From positions 6,822,501 through 6,886,500 of the forward strand of contig OY987269.1 of the NCBI GenBank assembly GCA_963920665.1: a stretch of DNA of 64,000 nucleotides, given 5' to 3'. The notes beneath the pieces are model-generated. The model ran no database searches. It was not told the DNA's origin and saw only the letters and a list, made by a program, of their open reading frames with translations. The DNA comes from Straminergon stramineum. Taxonomy: Eukaryota; Streptophyta; Bryopsida; Hypnales; Calliergonaceae. A program made the translations under genes and the position numbers. Below, one piece after another: positions 39,598 to 51,379 of this stretch (position 1 is its first letter; each line of letters begins with the position of its first letter).

Positions 39598-39600
<3 letters not shown>

Positions 39601-39975
39601 TGTGTATATGTGTGTATTTGTAATATTGCAAAAATAAATTAAATAATGAATATTTGTAGTCAATCTTATGTTAGGAAAAGGTGGACAAAATGTTAAGATA
39701 TTTTTTTTGGCATGAGTCAAAAGGGTAGGAAAAAACCTAAAAGATTAGGTGTTCAAATTTTGAACAAGTGAATACAAATAATTACATTCAAATACACTAG
39801 GTCTTTTTTTTCATTCACTTAATTGGTTGTGGATTCTTGTGATTGTTCACTATATTTGTATGGTATAGAATTTAAGAATTTCTCTTTGTGAATACTCTGT
39901 ACATCAAGGGCTATAGATATATTTGACTTTAGAAAAAAAAAAATTCTAGTTTCAAAAATGATACAAAAAACATGA

Positions 39976-42900
39976 TGTTGTACGCGTAGCGTGCGGTAAA
40001 TACCATTTACAACACCCAAACGTGTAAACTAACTCGAAATATCGTCCCAGGGGATTCTAGTATGTTGTTGCAAGCCTCGATTATCCGTTCTACCGACTTA
40101 AGCACTCCTCTCTCTTCCTTTCTCTCTTCCAGAGCACTACTCTTCCGGAATTCAATCCAGATCCACTGCAATCCGGAATCCGGATCCGTCTTCTCACACC
40201 ACAACATTGGTTTTTGGTACCTCTGTTTTACCCTCAGAGGGTCCGCCGTTGATTGTATAGAGGGGTAGGGACTCACCACTCGTATTCCTCACTCTCTCTT
40301 CTCTCTCAAAACAACAAAACACACGCTTAGACCAACTGCTGTACTGGATTGACCGGAAACACTCTTACAACCTTCTAGATGGCCAACCCAGGAGGCAAGT
40401 CACACAGATCCATAACAAGTCTTCTCCACTACAACAACAGACCAACAGAAACAGGAACCCAGATGGAGATTGTAAGTTGTTCACTAGACAGATCCTAGGG
40501 TTTGGCTGACCTTCCGGTAAGTGATATGGGGTTTCTTCCATTGGTGGTTGCTTATCTCCGCATGGAACCCTCCTTGGCATTCCGGATCTGCACCCACACC
40601 ACTCCTAATCGGATTCCCGTTCCAAGAGTTTAAAGACACGTGCTCAAGACCAAAATCAGTAGTCTAGACTTCGTCACAAACGTTCCACTCAACTTAGCTC
40701 CAAGTCTTCTTAGATCCGGATTCCTCCTTTCCTCCTCCGTTCTAACACTTTACACACTCACAAGGAAATACAAGGAAGTTGGATATACGACAGATCAATC
40801 CTTGAGGGTCCACTTGGTGGCTCAGATTAAAGAAAGGATAACAAGATAAAGCCTATAATGCTAGGATGGAATGAGAGGCAACAAACTCGCCTCACACTTT
40901 AAAACTCCAAAAACAACCAAAGCCAAAAAGGCAAAAAGGCCACCCGGAAATCCAGGTGACCACTCACAAACTCCCCGAGAAATCCGGAAAAGTGAGATCC
41001 TACAAACCCGAAACCCGGTCCCACACCTGGAAATCCGGATCCGATTCAAAATTAAAATCCTATCTGCCTAAAGAAAGATCCTATCTACTTCCCCTTCCGC
41101 GCTTTCTTCTAGCTACTCCCGCCTTGACTTGCTGGTGCTTGTGTGGATGACCTTGGAGTTGCCTTCGGGGTGGCCTTGATGGGGGTCATCCGTAACGCCG
41201 CTCGGGTCTATATCTTCCGAATTTCCAGAGGAGAGTATTCCGCTTCTTCTTCGTCGTTGTCCTCCGATCCGGTTCAATACTCTTCCTCCTCAGATTTCTC
41301 AATGTGAGTTATCTCCCTCTCGTTCTCCTCGCCTGGAGACGTCTCATCCAACACGATGGGCTCGATCTCCTTCCTTGGTTGCTGCTCCTCTGCTATATGC
41401 TTGAACTCCTCTGGATGAGACTGGTCCGGATTCAACAACCCCCCAATCCGCTCTATCAGTTGGCCACGAGCTAACAGGCTTAGGTGTGAGGTGTCGGCAA
41501 CGACTCCTTTTCCGGAAGGTTTGAACACTGGGACGGGTGGAGACACCGTAATCTCTGGAGGCACCAACTCCCGTCTTGTATCCGGCTGCGTGCTTGGCTC
41601 AGGTGTTGACTTCACGCTTCCCTGGATTGTCTTCTCTAGCTGCTTGGAGAAGGGTTCTGTGGAGTATCGGAGAGTCTCCCACAGGGCTTCCGGTTTTGAA
41701 GATAGCGGCATTGAAGCAGTGAGCTTAATGGGTGTCTCCGTGTTGAAATGGATCTCCGGAAAGTTGGAGAAGTCCATTATCTGGTCGGGGTCGATTCGTC
41801 CAAGCAACTGCCTCATCTCCTTGAGTGTGAGCTCCATCCGTGAGGAGAAGTCCACGAGTATCCGAATGACCTTGGACCCGGTGAGGTGCCCTTCTTCGGT
41901 CAACCGGCTCTGGGTTAGAGCCGCCTTCATGACCATGTCTGCCAGCTTGTCTACTAAGCCGGATAAGTTCTTCAGCAGCTGCAGGGCTTCCTTCTCCCTT
42001 TGCTTCGTTGCAGCCATCTCCCCTTGCGCCCAGCTGAGTCTTGCCTGAAGATCCGCTTTCTCCTTCTCCAGGGTTATGATCTGCGTGTCCTTCCACTCGA
42101 GGACTTCCGGATTTGGAAGTTTCTTCAATGCGTCGAGGATGTCTTCTGGTTCCGTCTTCAATTCCTGGCCTATCCTCCTGAGTAGATCCGTCAGGCTCTC
42201 GTGGTACTCTTGTGCTTGGAGTACCCAGTTGAATCCGGTTTTGAAGAACCCGGATATGTTTCCTTCCTCCTCTTCGGAGATCCTTTGTTGAGCCGGAAGC
42301 TTTCCTCGCGATGTTGGATCCATCGACTTCCGGTGCCTCCGCTCCAAAGGTTGCTCGTCCTCTTCCGGATCCTCCTCCTCTTCCACCAGCGGTTGCTCCG
42401 CCGTCACTTCTTCTGTCAGGTCGTATTGGAGGATAGTTGCTCCGGTGTTGTACTCCACTATTTCCGCATCACTGAGAAGCTCTGCGTGGTGGTAGAGATG
42501 GAAAAGATACGACCCTATGGGGCTGGTCTTTCCCTTTCCCACGTTGGCGGCAAGCTTGGCGACTACAGATTCAATCACCTTGCTCAAACTGACTGGTCTA
42601 CCCTCAAAAGCACCAAATATGGTGTTTGCTATGGTAACCGTAACCTGGGTAGGCTTTTCCGAATACATGATAGGGATCAGGAACTCTAGGACATGCCTAT
42701 GTCGTGGATCTAGGCAGTCACTAATCGCATACCCTTCCTTAGAATGGGTAGCATTCTTGAATTTTCCTACCGTAAACTTGTCCGTCCGGGAAGCTAAACC
42801 GGATCCCTTCTTCGGAAATCCGTAGACTTTAGCCCAGACTTCATCAGTCCAGGTTTGAGGCCTTCCTCTCACCGTCAACTCATACTAGTTTGACGCTCCT

Positions 42901-43501
42901 ACTATCAACTCCTGGATCATCCGGTCATTCTTTACGGTCCATGGCCGCATGAACAACCCGACACACCCTATCTCACTAAGGTCATCCTCTAGCTGGGATT
43001 TGTCTTTCAACCTTTCCGGAATGGTTGGACATTCCATCCGGCCAGTGACCAAAGTCTTCCGGATATCTCCCTCCGCCATCTCAAACCACTCTAAAATCTG
43101 GACACACTATCACCTCTCACCCGAGCACTAACTCACCATTCTTTCACTCAGCTATGCGTGCACAAAACAGTTGTGGGAAAAGAGGAAGAACAAATGGTAG
43201 TGGCAGGGTTAAGTACCTGTCAAAATACTGACCGTTCGTAAAGCGGACCGTTCACCCGTAACGGGTCCCTATTTCTAGACCGGAAGTCTAGACAGTAGGC
43301 TGTCACTATCCGGGTTTTCCGAAATCCAGATCTAGCCTGGATCCCGTTACAGATTAGTTGGAGTATCCTCTTAGTCTTACTGAGTTGTTTAGGCTAAGAG
43401 GGTTCTAATCCTTTTTGTCTATTAGAAGTTTTGCAACATTCTATTTAGTTATACCCTCATAAATATTAACAAGGTGATTTCTAAGATTACGGCTCGCGAC
43501 A
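39976..43501 (-). mobile_element. 3.5 kb TG...CA insertion with 5 bp target duplication
   Basis: The insert starts TGTTGTACGCG and ends CTCGCGACA, with CATGA repeated at 39971-39975 and 43502-43506. The paralogous flank has TATGACTTG near 61728 with no insert. TG...CA ends and a 5 bp duplication are typical of LTR retrotransposons, yet I see no second LTR copy within it, no primer-binding site and no pol domains. It could be a very long solo LTR, or a large non-autonomous derivative. Its base composition (GC-rich, many TCCGGA-type motifs) contrasts with the AT-rich flanks. A long minus-strand frame occupies 41274-43079. Confidence 0.75.
41274..43079 (-). pseudogene. TE-associated acidic coiled-coil protein, interrupted by one stop
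   Basis: Minus-strand frame starting at ATG 43079 (MAEGDIRK), broken by a TAG at 42887-42885 after about 64 residues and then open for 536 more, to 41274. The N-terminal third has a conserved-looking core (RGRPQTWTDEVWAKVYGF, then SDCLDPRHRHVLEFL). This resembles, from memory, the N-terminal domain of plant retroelement proteins annotated as putative plant transposon protein; that match is tentative. Then come an acidic stretch (EEEEDPEEDEQ), a predicted coiled coil (WKDTQIITLEKEKADL onward), a Pro-rich segment and an acidic tail. A start reported at 42878 is TTG, not ATG. The single stop could be decay or, less likely, readthrough. Confidence 0.5.
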
Positions 43502-43915
43502 CATGACTTGAATAAATAAATAAAAATCCTATCAAAATCACCATGATTAGAACTTACCATCTTGAACTTCAATGGAAAAATCTCTAGTAAAAATTACACA
43601 TAATCAATTTGTAATCAATTTTAGAAAGAATTCTATTATTTTTCATTTTATTGAAAATTATTAGTAAATGTTTGTAGATCTAATTGTATGTATATGAATA
43701 TATGATCTAAAGTGAAAATACCCATAATTGTCAAAATAAGCAATTCAACATAGTTACAAACAATTGTTTGATAAAAATACATTTTTGTAAAATTAGCAAT
43801 TGAAAGTCATGAATTGAAAAAAATAGAATTGGATAAAAATTTAATTAATATAAAATTTCAAAGGTGAAGCTCCCTAGACCACTGAAACCATCCCATAGGC
43901 AAGTCATAAAATCTA

Positions 43916-44709
43916 AATCTAAAAATACAACATTCAAAAAATCATAATTAAATATGGAAATGGTTTAGTTGAACTTTTGGAGACATTTTCAAAAGAAGTC
44001 TACTTGATAGGAATGGATTTTCAATGTTTTCACCTTATAGATGCTTACTATTTTTACAATTTCTATTTAAAAACCAATACGAAACTTTTCTTCTAAGTTG
44101 TTTTTTATAATATCCCTTTATAACTTTGGAAATTTGGACTATTTCATGCCTAACACTTGAGTGTGTTGATTCATTAGGTGAGAGGAAAGAATATAAATTT
44201 GATAAAAATAATTTATGTAATTAATTTAGAAATTGTTGATGATTGTAAACAAAGTCACTATTAGATTTGTCACAATAATAACAATCTCAAATGAGGAAAA
44301 TCTCATTTAAATGCAAAGATTAGAAGGTTTGATTATGGTTGATTTGTGGTTGATTTTGATGGTCACTTGCCTCATCAATTGCAAAAGAGCTCAACTGTAG
44401 AATCTTTTGACACAATTAAGTATGTCCCCCAAATACCAAAAATCTGGTGTGTTCATAGTAGTGTTTTTTTTCTGGTTTTCAGACAAATGGTTATGTGGCC
44501 TTCCATTCAAGAAGGTTCTACATTCCTTGGCTCCTTCATTATGGGGATTTGAATTGAATGAGGCCAATTATGAGTATACAATTTTGAATATCTAATTTTT
44601 GTATGCAATATTTGTATGTATTGGCTCTACATGATGGATGAAATGAGGTTTTGGAAACATTGTGGCCACAATGTACAAGGCGATGATGATAGTCTGGCAT
44701 TTTTTAACA
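43916..44709. other. Intergenic AT-rich sequence
   Basis: About 800 bases between the end of the duplicated flank and the next element. I see no convincing gene; the short open frames near 44346-44595 have no recognisable content. Confidence 0.6.
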
Positions 44710-45070
44710 CATTTACCCCCGGGGAGGACACTCTTCGTATTTTCTGGGTACCACGTGCGGCGCTGGGGTATTTTTAGGGGGGGTATTTATTTATTTTTTT
44801 GAATTTTCAGGCCCCTATAATTACTTATAAACCCCCCTAGAGCCCATATTATCATGCCTATCTTTACTTATAATACGTACATAGGCTGAATTTATTGGAG
44901 GCTATTTTCTTTATAAAGAACAAATCTAATTTAACAAGTAATGAGAATTAAAGTGACAAGATATGCCCTGTACACCCACAAGATTCAACTTTAAGGCAAA
45001 AAATGGATGTGTTTACATTAGAATGCATACTTGAAGACAAATACATGCACAAATGCTAAATAAAAGCAAG

Positions 45071-45200
45071 ACATTACAAATGACAAAGTAATGAAAGAGT
45101 TTAATGTACAAAATGTGTTAGAAAACACAAACATTACAAATGAAAAAGTAATCAAAGAGTTTAATGTACTAAAGGTGTTAAAAAACACAAACATTACAAA
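45071..45200 (+). repeat. 60 bp tandem repeat, about 2.2 copies
   Basis: ACATTACAAATGA starts at 45071 and 45131, and ACATTACAAATCA at 45191. The first two units share AAAGAGTTTAATGTAC and AAAACACAAAC. It lies inside the 44721-46626 element and makes a short repeated open frame (EFNVQNVLENTNIT / EFNVLKVLKNTNIT) of doubtful meaning. Confidence 0.85.
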
Positions 45201-45659
45201 TCATTTACAAGAACTATGGCAACAAGCTGCAGTTCTAAGCCATCCAACACATGTGAAAAAAAATTTAGAGTCTATGACACAAATGTCTACTTGTACATGA
45301 GACTCATAGTCACCCCAAACCAATTGGAGAAGTGATCAGCTCCTTCACTCCTACAACCATGTTCTGCAAATCCACCAATCATCACATTCCAAGTGATTAC
45401 ACTGCACCCCATAAATCACAAGTCACAAGTCTGATTGACAAAACCAGCAGCCTCTCAGAAAACAGTCATGCATCAAAAAAGATGCCACACTTCCAATACA
45501 TGTGAACAAGTGCATCCCTCACACACAAATGTGACTGAAGTCCTCCTTTCAGCTCTACTTTCAGCTCTACAAGGCCCCAAGATGTGCACATGCATTCAAA
45601 AAAATTGCATAAGGAATAGCATTTGGTTTAGGGCCAACCGGTTGCACTTGAAGAAGCAC

Positions 45660-45890
45660 TTCAACTGGTTTGTGCCCCGCAAAAGCAAACCCCGCGCCAG
45701 GAATCGGTGATCGCGCACCCCTCAAAAGCAAACCCCGCACCAGGAATCGGGAACACCTTTGTCACGCCGCTGACCCCAAAACAGAATTCCACAACTGATT
45801 GCGCACAAACAACTGGTCGCGCACAAACAACTGATCGGGCACAAACAACTGATCGCGCACACACAAGCAAGCGCCCCCGCACAAGGAATC
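45660..45890. repeat. GC-rich short tandem repeats in element cargo
   Basis: Two overlapping sets. AAAGCAAACCCCGC with CCAGGAATCGG occurs at about 45683 and 45725 (about 42 bp apart). A roughly 19 bp motif, GCGCACAAACAACTGATC and variants, occurs four times at about 45800-45875. Both raise the local GC far above the flanks and generate spurious open frames on both strands. Confidence 0.75.
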
Positions 45891-46019
45891 GCCGACCCCT
45901 TCGTTCACCTCCTCACCCTAAGCCCACCACCAATCTGATCGCGCACCCACAACCAAGCGCATGCCATCCCCAAGAGCAGCCTCCACGGTTCAGCCGAAGA
46001 ACTGATCGCGCGAATCGGA

Positions 46020-46215
46020 AACACCATCTCCACGCTGCCGTCCCTCAACAAGCAGCAGAACTCATCGCGCGATTAACCCTAATCCGCACCCAGATTGCAA
46101 ACAAATTCGTGAACACACGCTGCCGTCACTCAAGAAGCTGGAGAACTCATCGCGTGATTAACCCTCAACCGCACCCAGATTTGCAAACAAATTCGTGAAC
46201 ACACGCTGCCGCGCC
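46020..46215. repeat. 85 bp tandem repeat, about 2.3 copies
   Basis: AACTCATCGCGCGATTAACC at 46059 and AACTCATCGCGTGATTAACC at 46144 mark units 85 bases apart. Each is followed by CGCACCCAGATT, AAATTCGTGAACACACG and CTGCCG. A partial unit precedes them at about 46032. It sits in the GC-rich cargo of the 44721-46626 element. Confidence 0.8.
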
Positions 46216-46663
46216 TCCCTCCCAACCTCGAAATTATCGTTCGCGCCTAAACCCTAGCAGTAGTCGTTAAACTTAACAGACAGAACAGATGGAAACTACC
46301 CCATTCATCGACTGACTACAAGATATGTTGTAGTTATACTTCAGATTTGTATAGTACCTGCATCTTACTAGTACTGTAGCATAACTATAACTGAACCTAG
46401 TAAATAGAATTCCTTGGATCCTATTCTTTGGCCCCAATTTTACATTTCAAAAATAATTAATGGACCATAATTTTCGGGTATCTATTTTACTTATAAAAGA
46501 CATGTCACTTTTTAAGTCCCCTTCTTTAAATGTAAAATCTTTATAAATTTTACCTATGATGAATTAAATCCACCCTATTTTTCGCCGCAGGTCACTTTGT
46601 AAAGCGCGGGGAGTGTCCTCCCCTAGCATTTACCCCCTTCTTTTTCTATAGGCTTGAAGCTGC

Positions 46664-46712
46664 CCATTTTTTTTTGAGGCAATTGGGCATTTAATTGCCT
46701 AAAAAAAAATGG
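46664..46712. repeat. Short inverted repeat (hairpin)
   Basis: CCATTTTTTTTTGAGGCAATT is followed, after an 8-base loop, by AATTGCCTAAAAAAAAATGG, a nearly perfect 20 bp stem. It lies about 30 bases from the right target duplication of the 1.9 kb element. No function is evident; the A/T runs make a terminator-like or structural role only speculative. Confidence 0.75.
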
Positions 46713-47625
46713 TTCATAGAAACAATGGTTGTCCTTCTACTAATTTATTCATGACTTGTACTTGAGATATATTGAAATATAGAGTGATCTTGCAATGAGA
46801 GTCTTTGCACTACAGAAGAAAAAAACTTAGAGCTGGGCAAGTCAATAGTTCACTTCTCCAATTGCTCTTTGAAGGAAATGGCAAAACTATTAGAGGATGC
46901 TAAGCTTTTTTGTTCGAAACTATAGCTGCCTAGTAGCTTGGTCATAAAATAAATAATGAAAAGAGTGCCTAAATTTTTGAGAAATTACTAACCTTGTTTC
47001 CCCCCCCCTAAAAGTACATATATTAGGATTGCCTAATTCAATAGAAATTCCATTTGCATTCAATACAACTCGCTCCACACAATGTTGCATCTCTTTTTTG
47101 CCAATAATTGTAAATATAGATTGTAAAGTTTTTGCCTTTCCATTTTGACTATTTTAAAGCACAATCTCTCACAAACAAAACATATCTCTCATACACAACA
47201 AGGATTTAAATAAATGTTTCCACCTTAGATAAAAGTAGTAGCAACCATCCAAAAGAACAATTTAGACAAATATCGAACTTATTTTTATTATATTTTAAAA
47301 TTGCCTTATTTTATATATTTTGGGGGGGTGACAAATTGTTTTTTGCACTTTAATTAATTATTAGGTAGAAAGTTGTCAAAGTTTCTAGAAGGCACAATAC
47401 AACTTTCTATTTAAAAAAAATATGCTTACCTTGGTGGTGTCCCTTCCAAAGAAACATCCTTTATTTTTGTTTCCAATAGTATACAAAATTAATACAAAAA
47501 GCAAAAAGTTCTCACATGTGAGGCATTCTCTATTTGCAAACTCCTAAGCATTTGCCATTTCTTGTGGATGACTTGTCATAGAGTTTGTGCACTATGTATA
47601 TTATTTTTTTCCAATTCAAATAATA
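46713..47625. other. Intergenic sequence
   Basis: About 900 bases of AT-rich sequence with homopolymer runs (C9 near 47001, G7 near 47322). I see no gene or element ends here. Confidence 0.6.
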
Positions 47626-47627
47626 TA

Positions 47628-49117
47628 CTCCCTTTGTCCCAAAATGATCTTCCTGTTGGACAAAACGATCTAGATTAAGACTAAAAATAACATTTAAAAA
47701 ACTCTTTTCAAGCTGTAAATAGAGATCAATAGACTCTTCTCATCTTGGAAATTAGAGTTTTGGAACCCTTTCTAATGTGTCATATTAGAGTACTAAAAAA
47801 TGAGATTTTGAGACATTTTTATAGAGCACTGCTAGCCACTCATTTGGCTAGTTTGTCATCGTTCCCACACTAATGTTGTTCTTGCGTTAGTGGAGCTGTC
47901 AAAGGGCAATGATCTGTCAATGGACATTTCAACCCCCCCACCTTTGTTCAAGCAATCTTGACAAATTTTGACCTCAACAAATTTGATTCTTGCACTCAAA
48001 GTTTTCTCTCCAAAGAACATCCATGTGTATACACTGCTTCAATTTAAAGCCTCCGAATTGTGATGCTCAATTGCTCCAAATCTTAAAACTACTTCGAAAT
48101 GGTACAGAGCTTACCAGATCATAATACAAAAAGGAAGCATGAGTTTGAGAAACCAATAGAAATCCTCCAAAGCCTCCTTGGAAAATCACTTCCATATTGC
48201 ATTGCATTGCACCCACCCACCCACCCCGAGAATTTCCGTTAGAGAATTAGTAGGACACCATTGATCCAAAATAACAAACTAGTGGCCACACTCACCCTTC
48301 AGAAGCCCCTCCCAAATAGGTAAATAAACCAATAGAAAATGAACATTACTCCCATTAGTGCTCCAGTGTGGCTAGGGTAGCTATCTAAGCAAAGCGCTTG
48401 GATGTGGGAGTGAATGATGGCCATGGATTATGTTGTGAGTTGGGTGTAAGCTATTCTTGACATTCTTGCAGCAATGCACTCACAACTCTGACTGGAGAGC
48501 CTTTGCAGTGGGTTTCACGGCACTAGTTGAGTGCCACATCAATCTCACTCTGGATTTAGTCATCGCACGGGTAAAAGAATCTCCTTGAGATGTGTCGGAT
48601 GGTGTCAAATTGAGCCCCGCATATGATCCATTCTTGGCATTTTGTACCCGCATTCATGTCCCTCCGCATTCAATCCACTAATTCCAATACCAGCTTCAGG
48701 ACTTGATTCTGCCCTTCATTGCTGTCAATGGCATTTGAATGTTTTGTAGATGTCATGTGCTATCGCAAGATTAACCCCTAAACAATGCAGCAGACTTTCT
48801 TTGTCCGATGAACGATAAGGAATTTTCTTTTGTAGGAGAGAATTGCAACTATTCATCCTCTGAATTAGGGGTGAAAACGGGAGATCTTCTATAGTAGTTT
48901 GACTCCCAAGAAGTATTTTTGATTTTATTAAAGTGGATGATGTCACACAGTTCCAAAATGCCTGATTTTCCATAGTCACCAGCCCGACGTTGAAGGATTA
49001 AACTTCCCTAGTGTTTGTGAATAGTGCAAGCCCTTCTTTCTATGTCATAATAGGAAGATCATTTTGGGATAGAAAACTATGGTCAATAGGAAGATCATTT
49101 GGAGACAAAGGAAGTAG
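47628..49117. mobile_element. Stowaway/mariner-like element, about 1.5 kb
   Basis: The left end CTCCCTTTGTCCCAAAATGA matches the inverted right end (CTTTGTCTCCAAATGATCTT), and both are next to TA (47626-47627 and 49118-49119). CTCCCTCYGTCCCAAAAT-type ends with TA duplications typify plant Stowaway MITEs and mariner-like elements. A second partial inverted end lies at about 49046-49075, so the right side may be duplicated or nested. The interior has an 84-residue minus frame (48979-48725), but no mariner transposase signature is recognisable; it may be a filler-bearing non-autonomous element. Confidence 0.6.
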
Positions 49118-49119
49118 TA

Positions 49120-51375
49120 CATTTTATTTTTTCCAATTTGGCATTGTTCATCACGTGAATGGATAATTCCACCAGATTTTATACTACTTGAATTTAACTA
49201 CAAAAAAAGGTATTTGTCATTGCAAATGTTCTTAGGCACAAAAAATTTGCAAAATTCTTGATATGTCTCCACTAATTGCATTATTGAAAAATATGGGCTT
49301 CAATTTTCAATCCTCAAATCTTTTGCAATGTGTGCAAAACTTGTCCATAATCCTACAAAAAAATTAGATGAATGAAAATTGATTTTCTATGCAAGCAACA
49401 AAATTTCTCCTCTATCCATTGTCCAAAACGTAGATGTTCTAAAGTGTAGGGTTTAAGGATTAACATAAAATTTGAAACAATTTATGAACTATATTTTGAT
49501 TAATAGATGGAGTGGCTCAATATTTCCTTCTCCACAATGTTCATATTGATGCATTTAGATTGAGAAGATTCCAAACTAGGATATTCCAATTCTTGATAAT
49601 TATCTTCTTTGACCATCAAGAATTCTTTGTTTTCAATACAAAATCTACTCCTTATTGCAAAAATCAACACCATTAGCCATTGATGAAGCTAATTGCCATG
49701 GAATTCTCTGGAATCTCCTCTAAAATCCTTGTTGCTACAAGCCACGATTAATATTCCAAGTTTTTTTCTTCATAATTTCTAGATAAAGAATTTCATTTTT
49801 AATTGCATGATAAAATGGTCTTCAATCTAGTAAACATATTGTCTAGATTTGACCTAACTAGATATATCATCTTAAAGATGCATGATTATTTTTGCAAGTT
49901 CTTATGCCAAAACTTTATATTATTTAACTATAGAAGAATTTTAATTCATCCTTTCACAATGCTCTCTACAAATTGAATTTGAAGATGATACTAATTTGTA
50001 CTTCAAGGGTTCTATTGAAAACTTTTTTTAGTAAAGAAATACTTTAGTTAATCTTTTTGCAATCAAAGTAGGGGCTAGAATCAATTGGAACATATCCCAT
50101 TCTATTTGGGTACATTGACAACATTTACCATTTGGATTTTGTTGTATGTTTTGTTGCATGTTGGACTAATATGTTAAACATTCTTGTTGATAGAAAACAT
50201 AGGCTGTTACATTGGATTTTAACTGAAATTCGTCACTTGAAACACAATTTTTTTCTAGTTTGAACATACACAAAGGCACAAAATTCCTACAATTTGAGTG
50301 CATCCAAACAAATAGACATTGAGAGTAAAATAACCAACCCTTCAGAGGGAACAAAAATGGCATGTATGTTACTTAAAAAATCTTCAATACTTTATTGGAT
50401 GAAGTCAAGGGGCTTGCTACAAGTTAGAATTAGTTATCTTTATTTTCTTTTTCTCTTCAAGTCTTTATGTCACTCTTTATTTCATGTCTTGTGATCTTAC
50501 TTGCATTTAATTTAATTTTTTTCATTATATTCTTATTAGGCTATTAGTTTATTTTTCAATTATATATTTTTATTAATTATATGTATAAATTATAATATTT
50601 TATTTGTTGTTCCTATCTTAATTTTCAATGTTCTTTCATCTTATTTAATTTGATTGAATATGAAGTATATTAAAGGAAAAGATATATGTTCAATAGAACA
50701 TGATGAATATATACCAAATTGATATGATGAAGTAATTATGATATAAACTCTTGCAGACCGCTTATAGTTTCTAGTTAATTATAGTATAAAAACAATGGAG
50801 GAAATATGCATTTGGATGTTACACGGTTATTTTCTATCACCCTCCCTAAAACCCTAGTAACATGGGCCAATTTTGTTGAAGAAAGAATTGATGGTGAACT
50901 TAGAGGTTTAGGTGTGGGAAGCAACAACTCTCTATTTTTATAACAAACCTTAATATTAGTAGTTGGAAAGAGAAGGGACCAATTGTTTGAGCTTAGGGGG
51001 GTGATTTGCATCATTTAGCATTTGAACAATGTAGAAAGTACTATACAATGCTATTAATCTTCTTTAGAAAAATTAGAAAAGTTTTATTTCTATGTAAGGG
51101 AGATTTAGAGGACAACAAAGAAATAAAAAGATATATTGGGATTGAGAAATTGGTTTGTATTAGAAAAAATGTAGATACAACAAATACATGATTTTGTCTA
51201 GGAGAGGAAAATGATTGGATCTCAAAAGAATTGAAGATAAAATCATTTCCATACTTGGAGATGCAAGATGTGGTTGAAACTCGATGATTGGATAGTTGGA
51301 TGACATTTCTTAGTCACATGCAATGTATTGAAGTTGATGATATGTTTTCAATGTTGTGGAACTTGTAGCATGAGT
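49120..51375. other. Intergenic AT-rich sequence
   Basis: About 2.2 kb with no recognisable gene. Short open frames (50166-50494, 50775-51191) show no family motifs. The stretch 50500-50720 is especially AT-rich. Confidence 0.6.
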
Positions 51376-51379
51376 TTAT

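Larger units (their letters stand above)
37103..43915 (+). repeat. Downstream flank, copy 1 of a segmental duplication
   Basis: Long collinear similarity to 59026-62128, for example TTGAAAGAAGTTGAA at about 37598 and 60097, GGCATACCAAATGTTTGAAT at about 38451 and 60444, and CCTATAAGAACAAAATGTG at about 39374 and 60663. Past the 3.5 kb insertion it resumes with TGACTTGAA (43504) and ends around CTAGACCACTGAAAC (43873). This copy has gained three clear TE insertions and a long (TA)n tract. The duplication shows that the two LRR loci are tandem paralogues about 22 kb apart. Confidence 0.85.
44721..46626. mobile_element. Terminal-inverted-repeat element with GC-rich cargo, 1.9 kb
   Basis: The left end GGGGAGGACACTC (44721) matches the inverted right end GAGTGTCCTCCCC (46611-46623), and similarity continues inward to a TGCGGCG motif about 45 bases in. 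CATTTACCCCC occurs at 44710-44720 and 46627-46637, giving an 8-11 bp target duplication (the exact boundary is ambiguous by 3 bases). The size suits Mutator-like (9-11 bp) or hAT (8 bp) elements. There is no transposase. The middle third is GC-rich and unlike its surroundings, including CCTAAACCCTAG typical of a plant 5' leader, so it may be captured host sequence. Confidence 0.7.

Noticed and set aside
39454..39720. 88-residue minus-strand frame with a long YI repeat
   Set aside because: It is the translation of the (TA)n microsatellite.
41491..42048. 185-residue plus-strand frame and other frames overlapping the 41274-43079 minus frame
   Set aside because: They are shadows of the longer minus-strand frame, which has the protein-like composition (coiled coil, acidic tail).
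45707..46198. 163-residue frame in the GC-rich cargo
   Set aside because: It is generated by the short tandem repeats there (AQTTDRAQTTDRA) and has no start context or family resemblance.
48725..48979. 84-residue minus-strand frame inside the 1.5 kb Stowaway-ended element as a transposase
   Set aside because: I see no DDE motif or mariner similarity; it is kept only as a remark under the element.
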